Assembly: GCA_008933995.1 (NCBI GenBank)
Contig: WARS01000013.1
Coordinates: 16,061,806 to 16,125,805, forward strand
From: Datnioides undecimradiatus
Lineage: Eukaryota > Chordata > Actinopteri > Lobotiformes > Datnioididae
DNA length: 64,000 nt
Direction: 5' to 3'
The position numbers and the translations under genes are program-made. The number at the start of each line of letters is the position of its first letter. Within the stretch, counting starts at the first letter, position 1. The notes beneath the pieces were generated by a model. That model saw nothing but the letters and a program-made list of their open reading frames with translations. It did no database searches and was not told where the DNA came from. This document shows, piece after piece, positions 16,263 through 41,812 of this stretch.

Positions 16263-19200
16263 GTCTCTGTCTTCCTGTCTTCCTGTCTTAATTTGGTTCT
16301 CTCTTTATTTGTTCTTTGATCATACACAGGATACCAGGGTCCAGACTTCGACTGGGCAGATTACCTGAAGCAGTGCGAGGCAGAGGCAGCTCCTCAACAT
16401 TGCTTTCCAACTGTAAGTCAGCTGTCTCATATTCAGTGATTCATTCATGAGATGACAATTAAATGGGAAATTTTTTACTGTTTAACATTGCCATATTGCA
16501 GTGGCATGAACGCTGCATGAGGTCAGTGACTTTACCCATTTGAAAGACAGTATTATGTGCACAAATACCATCCTTTGCTGTGAAATAGCTCTCACATCAG
16601 TGTTTTTTTTTTTTCTTTGTTTACCTCCCAGGAGCAGTCTGACCACAGCTTCAAAGAGGCAATGAAACTAGAGGCCGTCAACCCACTGTCACCTGAGAAC
16701 ATCCACGTGGCAACTGTCACCAGGGTCAAAGGGCAATACATTTGGCTCAGCCTGGAAGGTGAGATGGTGTACTGAACAAATATTTTTACAAAAGAAAAAA
16801 ATAAATTGTGCAATTTGTGTGCAGTCCAGCAATACTTTAATGACAATGCCATGCAGAGCTTTATCTTGTAGATCTAAACTAGTTGAGTAGCTGCCTCTGT
16901 ATTTTGTAAGGAGAACACAATAATGTTTATTTTACAACAACTTATACATAAGATCACTGCTTTGGAAATACCACAGTCTTTTAGAGAAAGAGAGAGATAG
17001 AAACTCCTCAGACACAACTTCTTCTACTACTACTACTTCTATAATCAAAAATACGAGTATTGTGTTATTGTGCTCTCGAAAGCAATATCAGATTGATTTA
17101 ATTGACAGTGGTGTTTCCTTGGTAACATCACATTTTTATCTATTTATTTATTTTACACAAACACATCATAATCAATATATCTGCTCTAGCTGAATTTGTG
17201 ATCCAAAACCTAGTATTTTAGTTTAACTATTGCATAACCAATATCTCTGTGTGAATGTATGTGTGTGTGTTGTTTGTACAGGTCTAAAGCAGCCCATGCC
17301 AGAGCTGATTGTACATGTGGATTCCCTCGACATTTTCCCTGTCAGTTGGTGTGAGACAAATGGCTACCCACTCGTCTACCCCATCAAACCCTCAGGTATA
17401 CAACATGAGTCCCTTCAGTAGACTCTCGAGGTCTTTACACATCCTCCTTAACAAGACTGTTACTAATGCTGGAGCACACATTAATCCGATCTGTTTTTAC
17501 CCTGACCTTCAAATTAGTGGCATAATGTAATAGTGTGAGTGGGCACACATTAGTCTCTCCTTTTTTTTTCAGTCGAAAAAGAGAGAAAGATTGCTGTGGT
17601 GCAGCCTGAGAAGCAGTGAGTAGAAGAGGACGGGTTGGGTATTTGGTTTATTGGTTTAAATGGGTCCAGTCTGATTGCCTGTCACCATCTGACTCAGTTT
17701 TCACTCACTTTACAGCCGAACTCCACCTAAGACATCGTCACCTGACACTGTAAAGCAGCAGATGGCTGGCCAGTCAGAGACAGGTGAGTGGTATGCGAGG
17801 CAGAGGCAGCCCCTCACTGAAGGATTCCACACTGTAGCATGTCCTGTCTACTGTCTGGGTAGTCTTGTTTCATCATTTGTATCTATGTTGTGTTTTGTGC
17901 AGGACAGGGGAATGGGAAATACTGCTGTCCCAAGATCTACTTCAACCACCGTTGTTTCTCTGGGCCTTACCTTAACAAGGGACGCATTTCAGAACTGCCT
18001 CAGTTCATTGGCCCAGGGAATTGTGTCCTCGTGCTCAAAGAGGTGAGAGGGGCTAGTCCAGCTGTTAAGACCAAAAAACAGCTATCATCCCTCAGGTCTT
18101 AAACATAGACTTCATGGTGATATGTTCAGCTTTTCTTGTCAGTGGGTTTGCAGCTATTACATGCATTGTCATGAAATTTGGTTCAGACATTCATGGTTCT
18201 CAGGTGATTATTTGTAAGTTTTAAAGGACCCGTAAAGTCCAAAAAGTACAAATTTTAATTTGCGCATTCTTTATTCAAAACCTGCAAAAGGAATGGCTTT
18301 CCTGTCAGCCTCATCTGTACTTTGTGTTCTGTGCTAATTGGCGAATGCTAATATTTAAACACGCAGGTAAATCATCAAATCAAAATTAATATCCACTGGT
18401 GCATGGCAGTGTTGAAGCCAGTTAAAAGTGCTAATCTACCACAAATCTACACTGACTTGTTAATGGTAATGAAAGTCTTGTGTCAACATGAATATGGTGG
18501 CTGTTTGATGCTATATAATGTCACACATATTGCTTCATCATTAAAAAGTAAAATACCTAACCCACCAACCTGCAGATAACCTGAAGTTTTGCATTTCTAT
18601 GCTTGTTTCCAGGTATTGACTTTGCTGATAAACTCGGCATACAAGCCCAGCCGTGTGCTGAGAGAGTTGCAGCTGGACCAGGAGAGCCGCTGGCAAGGCC
18701 ATGGAGAGACACTCAAAGCCAAGTGAGGGAAAACGCCATTAAATCCTCAGCTCTTTAAAAAACCTGCAGGAATAGTAGGAGTGTTCACAGCTGGCCTATT
18801 TTAGGACACATGCCGGATTAAACGCGTACTTGAACACACAAGTGGAAATAACTATCTGCGCACCAGAACCCGACGTGAGCTCCTGATATTTCATGAAAGC
18901 AATGATTTGGCTAACAACATCTGGCTTACCTTTAAGAGAGCCCTTGTTGGTTGCAGCAACTTGTCAGATCAATCATTAAAATACTAGGTGACTTAGTTAG
19001 TGAGAACAGCTGGACATATTTTGTTATTTTTTCAAACTGATATTGTGTGGAAATGTGAATGAGTTTTCCCTTCCCATTTTACTGCTAAACCTTGCTTTTC
19101 TTTAAATGTCAGGTACAAGGGAAAGAGTTACCGGGCCACCGTTGAAATTGTCCGCACTGCAGACCGCGTGGCAGACTTCTGCAGGAAAACCTGCATTAAG

Positions 19201-21410
19201 CTTGAGTGCTGTCCGAACCTGTTTGGACCTCGCATGGTTCTGGACCACTGCTCTGAGAACTGCTCTGTTCTCACCAAGACCAAATACAGTAAGTGGTTTG
19301 CAGAACTTGAGGTTGTTGACTTCAGAGATTTGGGATGGGAGTTACTGGGTGATTCATAGTGACTTCTTTCTTATCAGAGCACACAATCAACAAATCCTCC
19401 AACTGATGTAATTCATTTGTAATAGCCCAGAAATCTGTATACTTGCTTGTCAGGCATGACCTTAATTTTAAACATTCAGACATTGTTCTTATTTGGCACA
19501 AAGCTAACTAATTTCCCCCTTTTTAGAAACCTCCACTTCTTTTCATTTGTGTTGCTCATGAGTAGAAATCATACATAAATGCTCCCTTAATGAATTGATT
19601 CTGTGAAGTTCAGAGTTTGTGATACAACATTTGCAATAGCCCCCCACAGGCAGTGAATGAGCAGATATAGTTTGCCAAAAATGTGTGTCAGAATTAGTCG
19701 TTTTCATCTTCTGCTAAACTCACCAAAGTTACAGATTTGTTGATATGTTTACTTGCTTGTGTACTGCAGGGTTGAGGTTAAAAAAACTGATGCAATTTGA
19801 AAGCAACAGACGAATGAGAACCCTTTCTCTTGTGTCTCATGTTTTTATATTACTCCAGACAGCATGTATCCTCCAACAACATGCTTTGCCTGTAGGGAGT
19901 ACATGCATCGTGAAAAGAAAACAAAAAAAGTAGTCAAATCAGATTAATTCATTTCCATCTATCTTAATGATTTATTAAGATCTTTCAGACATGTCGGTTG
20001 TAGTATTTAACAAGAAGCCTGTTGTCTTGTCAGCAGCATATTATTATGGAAAGAAGAAGAGTAAACGTGTTGGCCGTCCGCCTGGGGGCCACTCCAACCT
20101 GGAGGGTGGGGTAAAGAGAAGAGGGAGAAGGAGGAAGCGGAGGAAGCAGCTTTTTGTCCATAAGAAAAGACGCTCCTCAGCCTCAGTTGACAATACGCCT
20201 GCTGGGTCTCCACAGGTAATAAACGCCTCTTTTTCATGAAACATTTGTTAAATGAATCATTGTTAAACTAACAAGATTTCTCTTCACACTTATCATGAAT
20301 CTGTGCTAATGGGCTTCTTGTTGTCCTTGTGCTCACAGGGCAGTGGAGAGGAAGAAGATCTGGATGAAGATGACTCTCTGAGTGAAGACTCCGGCTCAGA
20401 GCTGCAGGACGATCTTCAGGATGATTCTGAACAATCATTTGGGAAGTCTCAGCCCACCACACCATCCCCGTCCCCACCAGCAACACCGAGGCCCACACGC
20501 CGACGCCGGAAACCACGCTCACCCTCATTTTCTGATGATGAGAACCGCCCTCCCTCACCAAAGGTAGTGTAACCACAAAGAGTTGGTAACTATAAATACA
20601 GAAAAATTCTGGAAACATTTATTGTCTGGTATTTTCATATCAAATTTTACTTTCTAGGCAATTTTAATAAATATTCTGTTGTGTACCACCATGTATAAAT
20701 TTAAAATTTCCTGCTGCATAATCCGAGCCTTCTACCCCTTCCATCAACGACAACTGCATTTCTCTGTCACACTAATTCATGTCAGAACATTTTTAGTAAT
20801 GTTTCTACCATGACCTGAACTTGCTCTAAACAGCTAATGAGCAAAACTAAAACAACCAGTGTTATTTTTATGAAATTTTTAGGTGTAAAGCACTTTCTTG
20901 TCAACATCAATATTAAGGGTTTAAATTAGCTGTGAGCCTTTTTACTTCAGCTTGCAAGATCTTTATCTGACTCATCATTTGTCTGTTTATAGACCTCAAA
21001 GACTGAGCCTCCACAGAAGCTGTGTTTGGACACCAGCCCGCTGGAGTGGAGTGTTACTGATGTGGTTCGCTTCATCAGGACCACTGACTGTGCACCTCTT
21101 GCACGGATTTTCTTGGATCAGGTAAGGAGTACTTAATGGACAACCCCGGACGACCACTCACTCAACTCGACTCGTATTCACAGTCACAAATACAGAACGT
21201 CACTTTACTTGATTACGTGCCAAAACTAATTTTAGAAACTGCATCTCATATAAATTTCTGCTTTTATAGGAGATTGATGGACAGGCACTACTGCTGCTGA
21301 ACCTCCCAACAGTGCAAGAGTGTATGGACCTGAAGCTCGGCCCAGCCATCAAGCTGTGCCACCACATTGAGAGGGTCAAGTTGGCATTTTATCAACAGTT
21401 TGCCACGTAG
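11343..21410 (+). CDS. sfmbt1: SFMBT1, Scm-like protein with four MBT domains (866 aa)
   Basis: Chromatin-bound Polycomb-type repressor that reads methyl-lysine histone tails. Coding exons: 11343-11367, 11463-11557, 12021-12264, 13253-13341, 14164-14416, 15372-15469, 15626-15727, 15972-16131, 16330-16412, 16632-16758, 17282-17395, 17573-17615, 17716-17783, 17903-18042, 18613-18722, 19113-19288, 20037-20215, 20339-20563, 20993-21121, 21270-21410. They sum to 2601 nt, giving 866 aa, the human length. Domains: MBT1 about 20-120 (FNWDDYL), MBT2 122-236, MBT3 237-355, MBT4 357-463 (FDWADYL), SLED about 505-645, basic nuclear-localisation stretch ([10 protein letters not shown]) near 675, acidic/Ser-rich linker 703-777, C-terminal SAM about 787-862 ending FYQQFAT. 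The start ATG at 11343 lies in exon 2 in a good context (CCGCCATGA). The very high match of the SLED and SAM regions to mammalian SFMBT1 separates it from SFMBT2. Confidence 0.96.
16206..16256. repeat. (TC)n microsatellite
   Basis: An uninterrupted CT dinucleotide run of about 51 bases in the intron before the sfmbt1 exon at 16330; it may extend that intron's polypyrimidine tract. Confidence 0.95.
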
Positions 21411-22850
21411 CTGATGGGGAATGAACATGGACATGGCTGCATCCTGTCCTTTGTATTAATCCTGTGAAAAACACTGTATTATACCAACCAGACTTTTCTG
21501 ACACTGGACATCCTTTAGAATCCTGCATTAACTACATTATGTTAGACAAGCAGGGACATGAGATGGACAAAAGCAACATTGTCTGATCATTGACTCAATA
21601 AAGAGCTACGTAGGGTCCAAAACAGTTCAGATGCTCTTTAGGAAGGCATGGAGGTGGACTGAAAGACAGAAGAATTCAAGGCATACTAATTCCATAAATA
21701 AGTGTGAAAGCTTTTATTTATTTCACTGTTTTGCAAAAAATTATCAAGAATTTCCTTTTGTGTTAAAACAGGTTGGGTTCTGGCCATGTCTCATCAAAGG
21801 CTTCTTAACTTTTTGTATTTTCAGAGTGTTCTTCTCTTTTACGTCCTCTTTTTTTCAGGAGCAACAGTGAATTAGTGCCAGTGCGATGACACCCAGGTCC
21901 ATTGTGTCCACATGATTTTCAGCCAGCTCTGTGGTCTCTAAAACAGAATGCCACTGAATCACAACTTTTACTTGTCATTCTAAGTCCCAGAATATTTAAT
22001 ATCTGCTGGTCAGCATTTGTCATCATGTGCTGGAGTCATAAATGACGTGGCCTTGCCTCCTAATCTGGTGATTTCATACTAAAATCTAATTTTCACTAAA
22101 ATTATCAGCATTTTTGGTGTACATGTGATACATGACAACCACTTCTTATATTGAAGTACTTCAAAACATTGGTTTTCACCCTACTATAGATTAAACTTGA
22201 GGGCCAGAAGTCACATTAAAGTAGATGTACTGATTGGAAAGTCATTGAACCATTGCAAGATAAATTTGATTTTAATGTGAACACCAGACATGCATACTGT
22301 ACTAGCAACATTTGCAAATGTCATCCAGCTGAATCAAGACACAATCTGCTCAACAACAGAAGTAATGGGAGCCGCCATCTTAAAAGATCAAATTACTTTC
22401 TTGTTCAAGCTTCTACAGTATGCAAAGCAGTTTACAGTGCAAGGATTTTGTAATGCAAGCACAAGAAAAAAACATGTACTGTATGGTGGTATGCAAATAT
22501 GACAGTGCATGTTTGTAAATAGTGTATATAATGAAATATCTTCTAGTGCAACAGGGTAAAAGAAAAAAAATATTCTATTGAGCAATTAACCTCCTGCATA
22601 AGCAATGTGTAAATGCCCTAAATATATAGTATATTTGCACAGAATAGACCTAAAATTTTGTTTTATGGGGTGTATGGTTAAAACAAATTCAGCTGCAGTT
22701 GATTATTTGAGCCATTTCATATCATTTTTAACAATTAACTTAATGCGCAGTTTTAAGACAAGAAGATATTCTTAAAATGCTTTTGTAAATCGAGTTCTTT
22801 TTATCATTTAGTGTGATTTAACTGTAATGTGTGTCAATTTGTGAGTAAAG
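21411..22850 (+). other. sfmbt1: sfmbt1 3' UTR, alternative poly(A) signals
   Basis: AATAAA at 21597-21602 is the first usable signal. A later AGTAAA near 22843 could give a longer transcript of about 1.4 kb 3' UTR. The region is AT-rich with no gene seen. Confidence 0.5.
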
Positions 22851-23025
22851 CTTCTGTAGGTTCTTTGTTTACTCATTTGCTTGTAGTTTCCGCTGTACTT
22901 AAAAACAATGGAACAGCTTTTTATTTCACGTTTTAAGATTTTAACTGCTATTTAATGAGAAGACTGCAATTAAAAAGGTAAACGGCAAATTTTAGACTGC
23001 TCTTGGACCCTTTTTTGTTATACAT

Positions 23026-23064
23026 CCCCCAGCATGCATTTCGCGGCGACGCAGGTCACATGAC
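23026..23064 (+). promoter_or_regulatory. tmem110: tmem110 promoter motifs (ZNF143-type site and E-box)
   Basis: CCCAGCATGCATTTCG from 23028 fits the ZNF143/Staf binding consensus with one mismatch. Sixteen bases on, GTCACATGAC (23055-23064) is a USF/MITF-family E-box. The surrounding 23028-23260 is enriched in CpG. The transcription start is probably just downstream, followed by a long 5' leader to the ATG at 23878. Confidence 0.5.
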
Positions 23065-23877
23065 TTAAACGTCTGTCAACATGAGTGGGCACTGCTGGGC
23101 AGGGAAGCAGCTGGATAAACGCGAGCCGTGACCTGCAATTATTTATTTTCATTTTTCTAATACAGACGAGCTGTTTCTACAGGCGTTAATGTCACGAGCA
23201 ACCAGTGCACGCGCTGTTTTTAACGGCCGAGAGGAAACAAGTTTTGTAGCCCAGCGTTAGCTTAGAAGAATTGAGCAGTTAGCTTGGTAGCTAGCTAGGT
23301 AGGCAATGATAGCATTTCAGCTGCTGCATCTGTTTTTAACTATGAACATATAACTGTCGGAAAAACTACACTTGTCGTCGGTTGACTTGTTCTGTACAGC
23401 ACGTTTAAAATAAGTTGACTGTTGTCAGTAGCTACATGACACAGTTACAACCGGTGTGTGTTACTACGCTTAGCTCGCAGACATCAGATCGAGCCGGGTT
23501 TTCACTGCTGCACAGACCTTTAAAACCAGCCATTGATATTTTTAAACGTTAAAGCTCGGTCTTTAAAAGTGTATAGACTTTTCAATTACAGGTACGCAGT
23601 ACGTCACCTTTAACTTCTTGCCAGTAACCTTATTAGAGCAACGGCTTTAACGCACTTCTTTTAAGAAGATCCCGCTATGGCTGTATTGGTGCCTGGAGGA
23701 GAATGAGTGTGCGCTGGGAAGGGAGACGATGCCACCATCTTTCACCGAAGACGGTCCAGCCTAACATATCGATTAGCTGACCAACAACAACTGGAAAGGA
23801 CTTGGAGGCACGCAGGCTGTGTTTGAAGCTAACAGTTGTCGACTTTATTAATTAGTCTCATCCAGCCGTTCTGTACT

Positions 23878-33135
<9,258 letters not shown>

Positions 33136-33784
33136 CCTGCGTGCCTACCTGAACTGCTACGACTTCCCCTGGTAGCTGCTCACCTCACAGGCCCACATAT
33201 ACATTCCCCATACCTCCACGGATTCCTTATCAGCCTTAGGAGCTGACATGATCTTTACAAGCATCGAATGCCCTTTGATGACAGAAGAATAGACTGTAGT
33301 TGAATTCCCTTTACTGTTGACTCCTGGAGGACTTCTGCATAAACTGTGTGCAGCCTGGAATTTAATTAAGCACACTGGGAGATATTTCTGCCGTTAACCA
33401 GGTACTTTGGATCACTGTTGCTTTACAGCATGGGATCCTGGTGGTGTGTAGTGTGTTAAAGACACTATTTGGGGGGAAAGAATCCCACCATGAACAAACT
33501 TAATACTGTAAAATCCTTTATGCACGTGTAACAGGAAAACATTAACACTGGTTTGGATTCCAGTGGCAGTGTGTATGGGTGCAGTCATCCAAGATCATGT
33601 TGGTTGGATGAATCTAAATGGCCCCAACAGAACCAAACATCATGCAAACAAAACTGTTAAAGGAGTCATTTTCATTTGTTAGTCTAACATGTCCTCTAAA
33701 GTGATTGTATTCCTGAGAATCCATTTAAACTTTTGTCCTTTGCTTTCCTCATGTAGCCGTACCACCACAGCCTGTGGTGTGTGC

Positions 33785-33833
<49 letters not shown>

Positions 33834-35056
33834 TATGTGTATGTGTGTGTGAATGAATGAATTAGTGTATGCAAAGATGTGTACTGTTGGACCCACCTCA
33901 AATTTAGAGGAGCATTACTTCAGAGTGTTTAAATCACTGTACCGACGCAGCTCTCAAGACTATCCAGCACAGTTACACATTTTACTACTGCGTACAGCAT
34001 CTTGTATGTAATGTTAACTCGTGTCAAGAGGGCCACATTAATGCTTGCAGCACACTTCCATTTTTATCTTCTGACAGTCCTTTCAACTGTTTCAACCTGT
34101 AGGACTGCAAGCACCATACTGCAACACCCTTCTAATATCAGCAGCAGTTAAAGTAACTCTCAGCTCAGCCAGTTTTGTCAGTGTGTAAACACAAGATTGC
34201 AGTCTTAACTTGTTTGTGGCCATTTTACTGGCGTGCTCTGGCTGTGTGTTCTTTGTCTGTGAATGTCTTTTGTCTAATTCTAAGTTGTGGAGTTGTTTTG
34301 TTTTTTCAAGTTTTGAGTGTTATTTTTGGGCCAAAAAGGTGACTATGCTTGTTCCAAAAGTGTTCTTTATTCCTTCACTCCAACTAGGAGAGTAGACATG
34401 GGAACCATCTCTTGCACAAATTCCCATTTATTACAACTTTAATCTTTCCTTTTGTGTTTTGCGGGTGTTTTTTTTTTCTTTACAATAATGTGCCTGAGTG
34501 AAATTACCAGCAGGTGTTTTTCTTTTTTTTGTGTTTGTTGTTTGATTTAGAGTGTTTGTTTGTTTTGACGGTTTTATCTAGAGCTTCAGATCTTCAGGCA
34601 TGAAGCAGCATTCAGCAGGCTCTGATGTTAAGAATGTGACATGCATAGACCTCTAAACTGTTAAGTGACTGTGGACCAGACAGTCAGGAGAAAGTGTGTG
34701 TGTGCGTGTGTGTGTGTGTGTGTGTGAGTGCATACATAGATATACATTCTACTATGACTGTACCGACGTGTGCGGCTTGTATGTGTTCAAGTGTGTGTCG
34801 TAGGTGTGACTGCTGGTCCTCTTTAAATGGAGAGTGACATAAACTGTGACTATGGTAATGGTGATGATTGCATTATGATGTTTTTGGCATGTTGAAGAGG
34901 AATAAATGAGTGTGCATTTTAAAGGCGGAAAGTACACCATCTCGCAGCTCAACCAGGACAAAGAGGGCTTTTAGCATTTTGCAAAGTGAAACTATTAGAT
35001 GATTACAAATGCAAGAGATGACGGTTAATTATCATTACAAATGCTTTTCCAATAAA
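33136..35056 (+). other. tmem110: tmem110 3' UTR with two poly(A) signals
   Basis: AATAAA at 34901-34906 and at 35051-35056; the longer form ends about 90 bp before the antisense tRNA-Glu. The UTR carries (GT)n tracts at 33787-33832 and about 34692-34726 and several T-rich stretches. Confidence 0.65.
33787..33832. repeat. (GT)n microsatellite
   Basis: GT dinucleotide run of about 46 bases within the tmem110 3' UTR, followed by an imperfect continuation to 33850. Confidence 0.95.
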
Positions 35057-35143
35057 GGATGTGATACACTATCTTGTGAGCTCATTTGTTGCTACTGCAG
35101 TGTGTGTGTTACACTGTCATTGTTGTACACTTGGAAAAATACA

Positions 35144-35215
35144 TTCCCTGACCGGGAATCGAACCCGGGCCGCGGCGGTGAGAGCGCCGAATCCTAACCA
35201 CTAGACCACCAGGGA
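35144..35215 (-). tRNA. tRNA-Glu (anticodon CTC), copy 2
   Basis: Identical over all 72 nt to copies 1 and 3. The 3' flank has an AAAAA run on + (a T5 terminator on the transcribed strand). It lies antisense between the tmem110 poly(A) signal and the mustn1 promoter. Confidence 0.95.
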
Positions 35216-36867
35216 GTGTGATGCTGCATAGTTCCTGCATTGGCAGAACCAATCACACAATACAAGCATAATTTTTGAGGGAGGTGTCATTTAATCTGTG
35301 GGCTTTTCTTTCCTTTCAGCAGTTGTTGCAGTGTGTTCATTACCTCACTGCTCAGGGAGATGTGCAGCAGCCATTAAAGTCATCCATCGTCCAGCCATGA
35401 TTGTGCATCCAAAAATAGATCCGGCACCACAAATACCTAGGAGAAGACACACATTCAGCATCAGGAGTCATGACATCCTGCAGAAGCTCTGTAAAAATAC
35501 ATGACATCCTTGATCATCAGCTCCAGTTACACACAAACTGCAATTTTCCATGTATTACTACATTACACTTTGACTGCATGTGATTTCATCTCCTGCCTGA
35601 CACAAGCATATTATTTGTTGTGTTTGTTTTTATCTCCTCCCCCTTCCACTTGCACCAGTATCATAATTTTAAGAGCTACTAGTGGGGCACCAAGTAGTAG
35701 TTATAATAGAATAGTTGATTAGAGGTGGTTGAGAGATATATTTAACCGGTCAGAGTAGGTAAACATACACAGGGATATGCTCATTACCTCTTCAGCCTTG
35801 CACTTTGAAATTATCACAAGCACAGACGTGTTTTATTATTGTGACTCTGGCTGATACAGCAGCTTGTAGGAGATTCAGTGACAATAATCCGGTACACAAG
35901 AGAAGAAAGATTGTCTTCTACTTTTTTAATGTAACCATTATTTTACCAAGATATTAAGACATGTATCGTATAGAAAATGATTGCCTGGCAAGTGCCAGAA
36001 GAGACTTGTAAACTTCAAATCTGAACAGAGGCCATAATCTAGTTTTAGATTGGCAGATTATTTCAGGCGCTGTGGTGCAGCTATATGAATGATACCAGTT
36101 TTCAGATTCCCTCTGTCACTCACTTTGTCATTGTAAAACAGTGAATCAGTTCTGACCTGTATCATACAGTTAACAACTCATTTCAGACTATGATGCTGAA
36201 TGTTATGACTACTACTGCCTTAACTGCTCGCCTGCTAACTCCAGCCTAAAAATACCTGGTAATTTAATCAATGAAAATCTGAAATGGACTGTCACATACA
36301 TTAAAATTATATAACATATTTAGAAGCTTGTTGTTTTGCGTATTGGAATTTTTGTGATTTTTTTCTACTTACCCAGAAGTATATTATTGCTATTAGAGCT
36401 GCAGGTTCAGGTTTATTTTTTGTAACAGCTACTCCACGCAGTGATAGAGGCTTTTTGGGGGCCATTATGTGACCCAACTTGACAGTGTTTTGCCTATTAT
36501 TCACATTAGAAAAGCACATTTGGACTCCCTGTAACTCAAACAGGACAGCGGGTTCATTTTTGAGCTCTTTTCTTGGTTCAGCTCTTATTTTGTTGGTTCA
36601 TGTAGTAACCGTCTGGAAATGCTTTTACAAGACCCAAAAAGACATTCTCTCAGACTTAAATCAAACCTGCAAAGGGCAGGCTGAGTCTCAACCACTGGAA
36701 CTGCATGAAGGTGTTGCCGGGTGGTCAACAGTCTCGATACCTGTTTTAGTGCCAAATGGCTGTCTCTGCCAGGGTCTGTAGCAGTGGAGGGGAGCAGCCT
36801 CTTGTGTTGTGTCAGAATTATCAGCTGTTGGCCTGTAAGCTTACCGTAAAAGATGGGAGACCCATTC
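35216..36867. other. Intergenic region between tmem110 and mustn1
   Basis: No gene is seen. Open frames such as 36479-36781 have no family motifs. It probably holds upstream control sequence of mustn1. Confidence 0.5.
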
Positions 36868-36974
36868 CAGCTGTACCATCCCTCACGTCACTCCTAATTT
36901 TACACACTGACAACAGGCAGTGTGACAGGAGGTAAGGGGGTCTGACTGACTCACTGGGTCTGGACTATATATAA
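36868..36974 (+). promoter_or_regulatory. mustn1: mustn1 promoter: E-box, CRE-like, AP-1 and TATA/MEF2 elements
   Basis: CAGCTG E-box at 36868-36873; CRE-like TCACGTCA at 36883-36890; consensus AP-1 TGACTCA at 36947-36953; TATATATAA at 36966-36974, which with the preceding C (36965) also fits the MEF2 consensus YTAWWWWTAR exactly. The ATG follows at 37077, so transcription should start near 37000. AP-1 control of the mammalian Mustang promoter is, as I recall, published; the fish sites are seen directly. Confidence 0.65.
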
Positions 36975-37076
36975 TGTCAGGCTTGCTGGGAGACAAAGAC
37001 AAACACTTGAAAAACAACCAGCGAATCTGTCACAGTGGAAAGAGGTGTCTGAACCAATACACTCGCTTTGATCAAC

Positions 37077-39754
<2,678 letters not shown>

Positions 39755-40087
39755 ACATAATTCAGTATAAAACAACAGCTGAACTGAAGAAGCACACACT
39801 GTTAGCTGCTAGGTTTCTGAGGTGATACTGCATCATGTACTACAGATTTAAAAAAATGTTTCTTTTATTTTTAATGAAGGGGGATTTACGAAAGATAAAT
39901 AAGTTGACACAAACATAAATTGTGCCAAATGTGTGTGTGTTTGTGTGTGTTTACGATACTGCTATGTAAGCGGTTGATGTACTTTGCAATTTGAACAGTG
40001 AGTCAGACTTAGAGAAGACCTGGATTTGATCTGGACTAATCTGCTTATTTGTCCATTTTTTACATGACTGCTTCTTTCTTAAATAAA
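39755..40087 (+). other. mustn1: mustn1 3' UTR with poly(A) signal
   Basis: AATAAA at 40082-40087, giving a 3' UTR of about 330 bases. Confidence 0.7.
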
Positions 40088-41737
40088 TTACTTTGCCCTG
40101 TGGTTTATATGTTTGGTTATATGTAAATGCACATGTTTATATGTTGTGAATTACAAAGGAGGGTAATTTCAATGTAACATATTTATGGCTTGAAATGTAG
40201 GCACAATCATAACAATTAACGTGAAGTAATCTTCATGCAAGCACAATGCAGCATAAAAGCACCAGTTTGCATTAGTATAACATGCAAATGAGTTGAATGA
40301 AGTTGAATGTAAACACAAGGCATGAGTTGGCTCGTCTTTGTCTTTTTTGGAAGTTTGTATTATTGAAGAGCAAAGTCAACAGCTCTAAACTTTGGTGAAC
40401 TTCAGCTGAGGTTTTGGGATTTTTATCAAGGGAAATGTGTTTAAAAGAAAGTGTTTCTTTGATTATCGTATGTAACATGCACATGAAGCTCTTAATTAGG
40501 AATTCTAGAGAGTTTTATTTCACATAATTCATTAAAATATGTTTAGTATTGTAAATTAATATCCATTAAGTCCCCAGTAATTAATGAAATACAGAAAATG
40601 TCAGCAACGCCTGATTATTTAGTTTAACTAGAACTGTAGCCGTAACAATGTTCATTAAAATGATGGAAGGTAAGAATTTGCTTTGCTTTCTGACTGAACC
40701 TGGTAAGCTGGTTAACAACAATTGCCAAATAACATACTCAGCTCGTTCATGTAATGAGCCCTGGATATGGCACGTGAATGTGTTTCTTATGACATATGAC
40801 ATGCTGCAGATCCAGAGGTTACATTATCAAGTTTAAAAGATTAGGTACACAATGTGTGGGCCATTTTTCTTGGCACTGGACTCATATTCAAACACAGTGT
40901 GTCATACTGAAGACAACAGCTGAGCACACTTTGTGCAAAGTCAGAAAATAATATTGTTTGTTCACAAGGTTCAGAGCAGCAGAAACACAAATATGCAACA
41001 AAAATGCTGGCTCTACATTTAGTGAGGTAGTGAGTCTGGCTCTTTGGTTTTCTTTGTGTAACGATTTCAGTTTATTGGCCCCAGTATCACATCATAATGG
41101 CATGATTCTATGTACTATGCCTGCTGGCCAAATCCGGCACACTCAGCTTTTTTTTTTTTGATAATTTAACTTCAAGGACATACAAGCGTCTCTCTAAATT
41201 TCCTACAGTAGTCCACTGTTTGCTGCCAGGGAAGTAGGAAATGACTTAAACTCACACATTAAGTGAAGCAGCTCAGTCTGCTATGGTCAAAAGTCCAGCA
41301 AGAGAAGAGCAACTCACTAAGTAAACAGTGAATGAAGCAAACTTATCTGATATCGAGGACTAAATAATGCGTTTATCCACAAACATCTTGCTATAACTAA
41401 TAACTTTTTTGGTGCAAATAACAGGAAAACTACACAGATATCAAGCTGCAATATGATTTGACTGGTATGACAAAAAGTCCTCAGTTTGTATAAGGAATGA
41501 TCTTCTACACTAAATAATAATTTTGATATCACTTGCTGGTGGTTTTGTGATATTTTCCACAGCACTTGACACTCTGGGTTACTTTGTTTTATTGTTAGTT
41601 GTTTGCTGTCAGTCCCACAAGTACTAACACACTTTCAGCTTGAGCACAAATGTTTTCTTTTAGCTTTACGGGCACCAACATACCTCCCAGCCTCCTGCAC
41701 ATTGAGATCAGGTCTGCGGGTCAGTACTACAGGACAA
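40088..41737. other. Intergenic region between mustn1 and the first itih3-like gene
   Basis: AT-rich and without a recognisable gene. The itih3 promoter should lie towards its end, but I see no clear TATA box. Confidence 0.45.
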
Positions 41738-41749
41738 CACACACACACA

Positions 41750-41810
<61 letters not shown>
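41738..41810. repeat. (CA)n microsatellite just upstream of the first itih3-like start codon
   Basis: About 73 bases of CA repeat with one AG interruption near 41749, ending 75 bases before the ATG. It therefore lies in the 5' UTR or core promoter. Confidence 0.95.
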
Positions 41811-41812
<2 letters not shown>

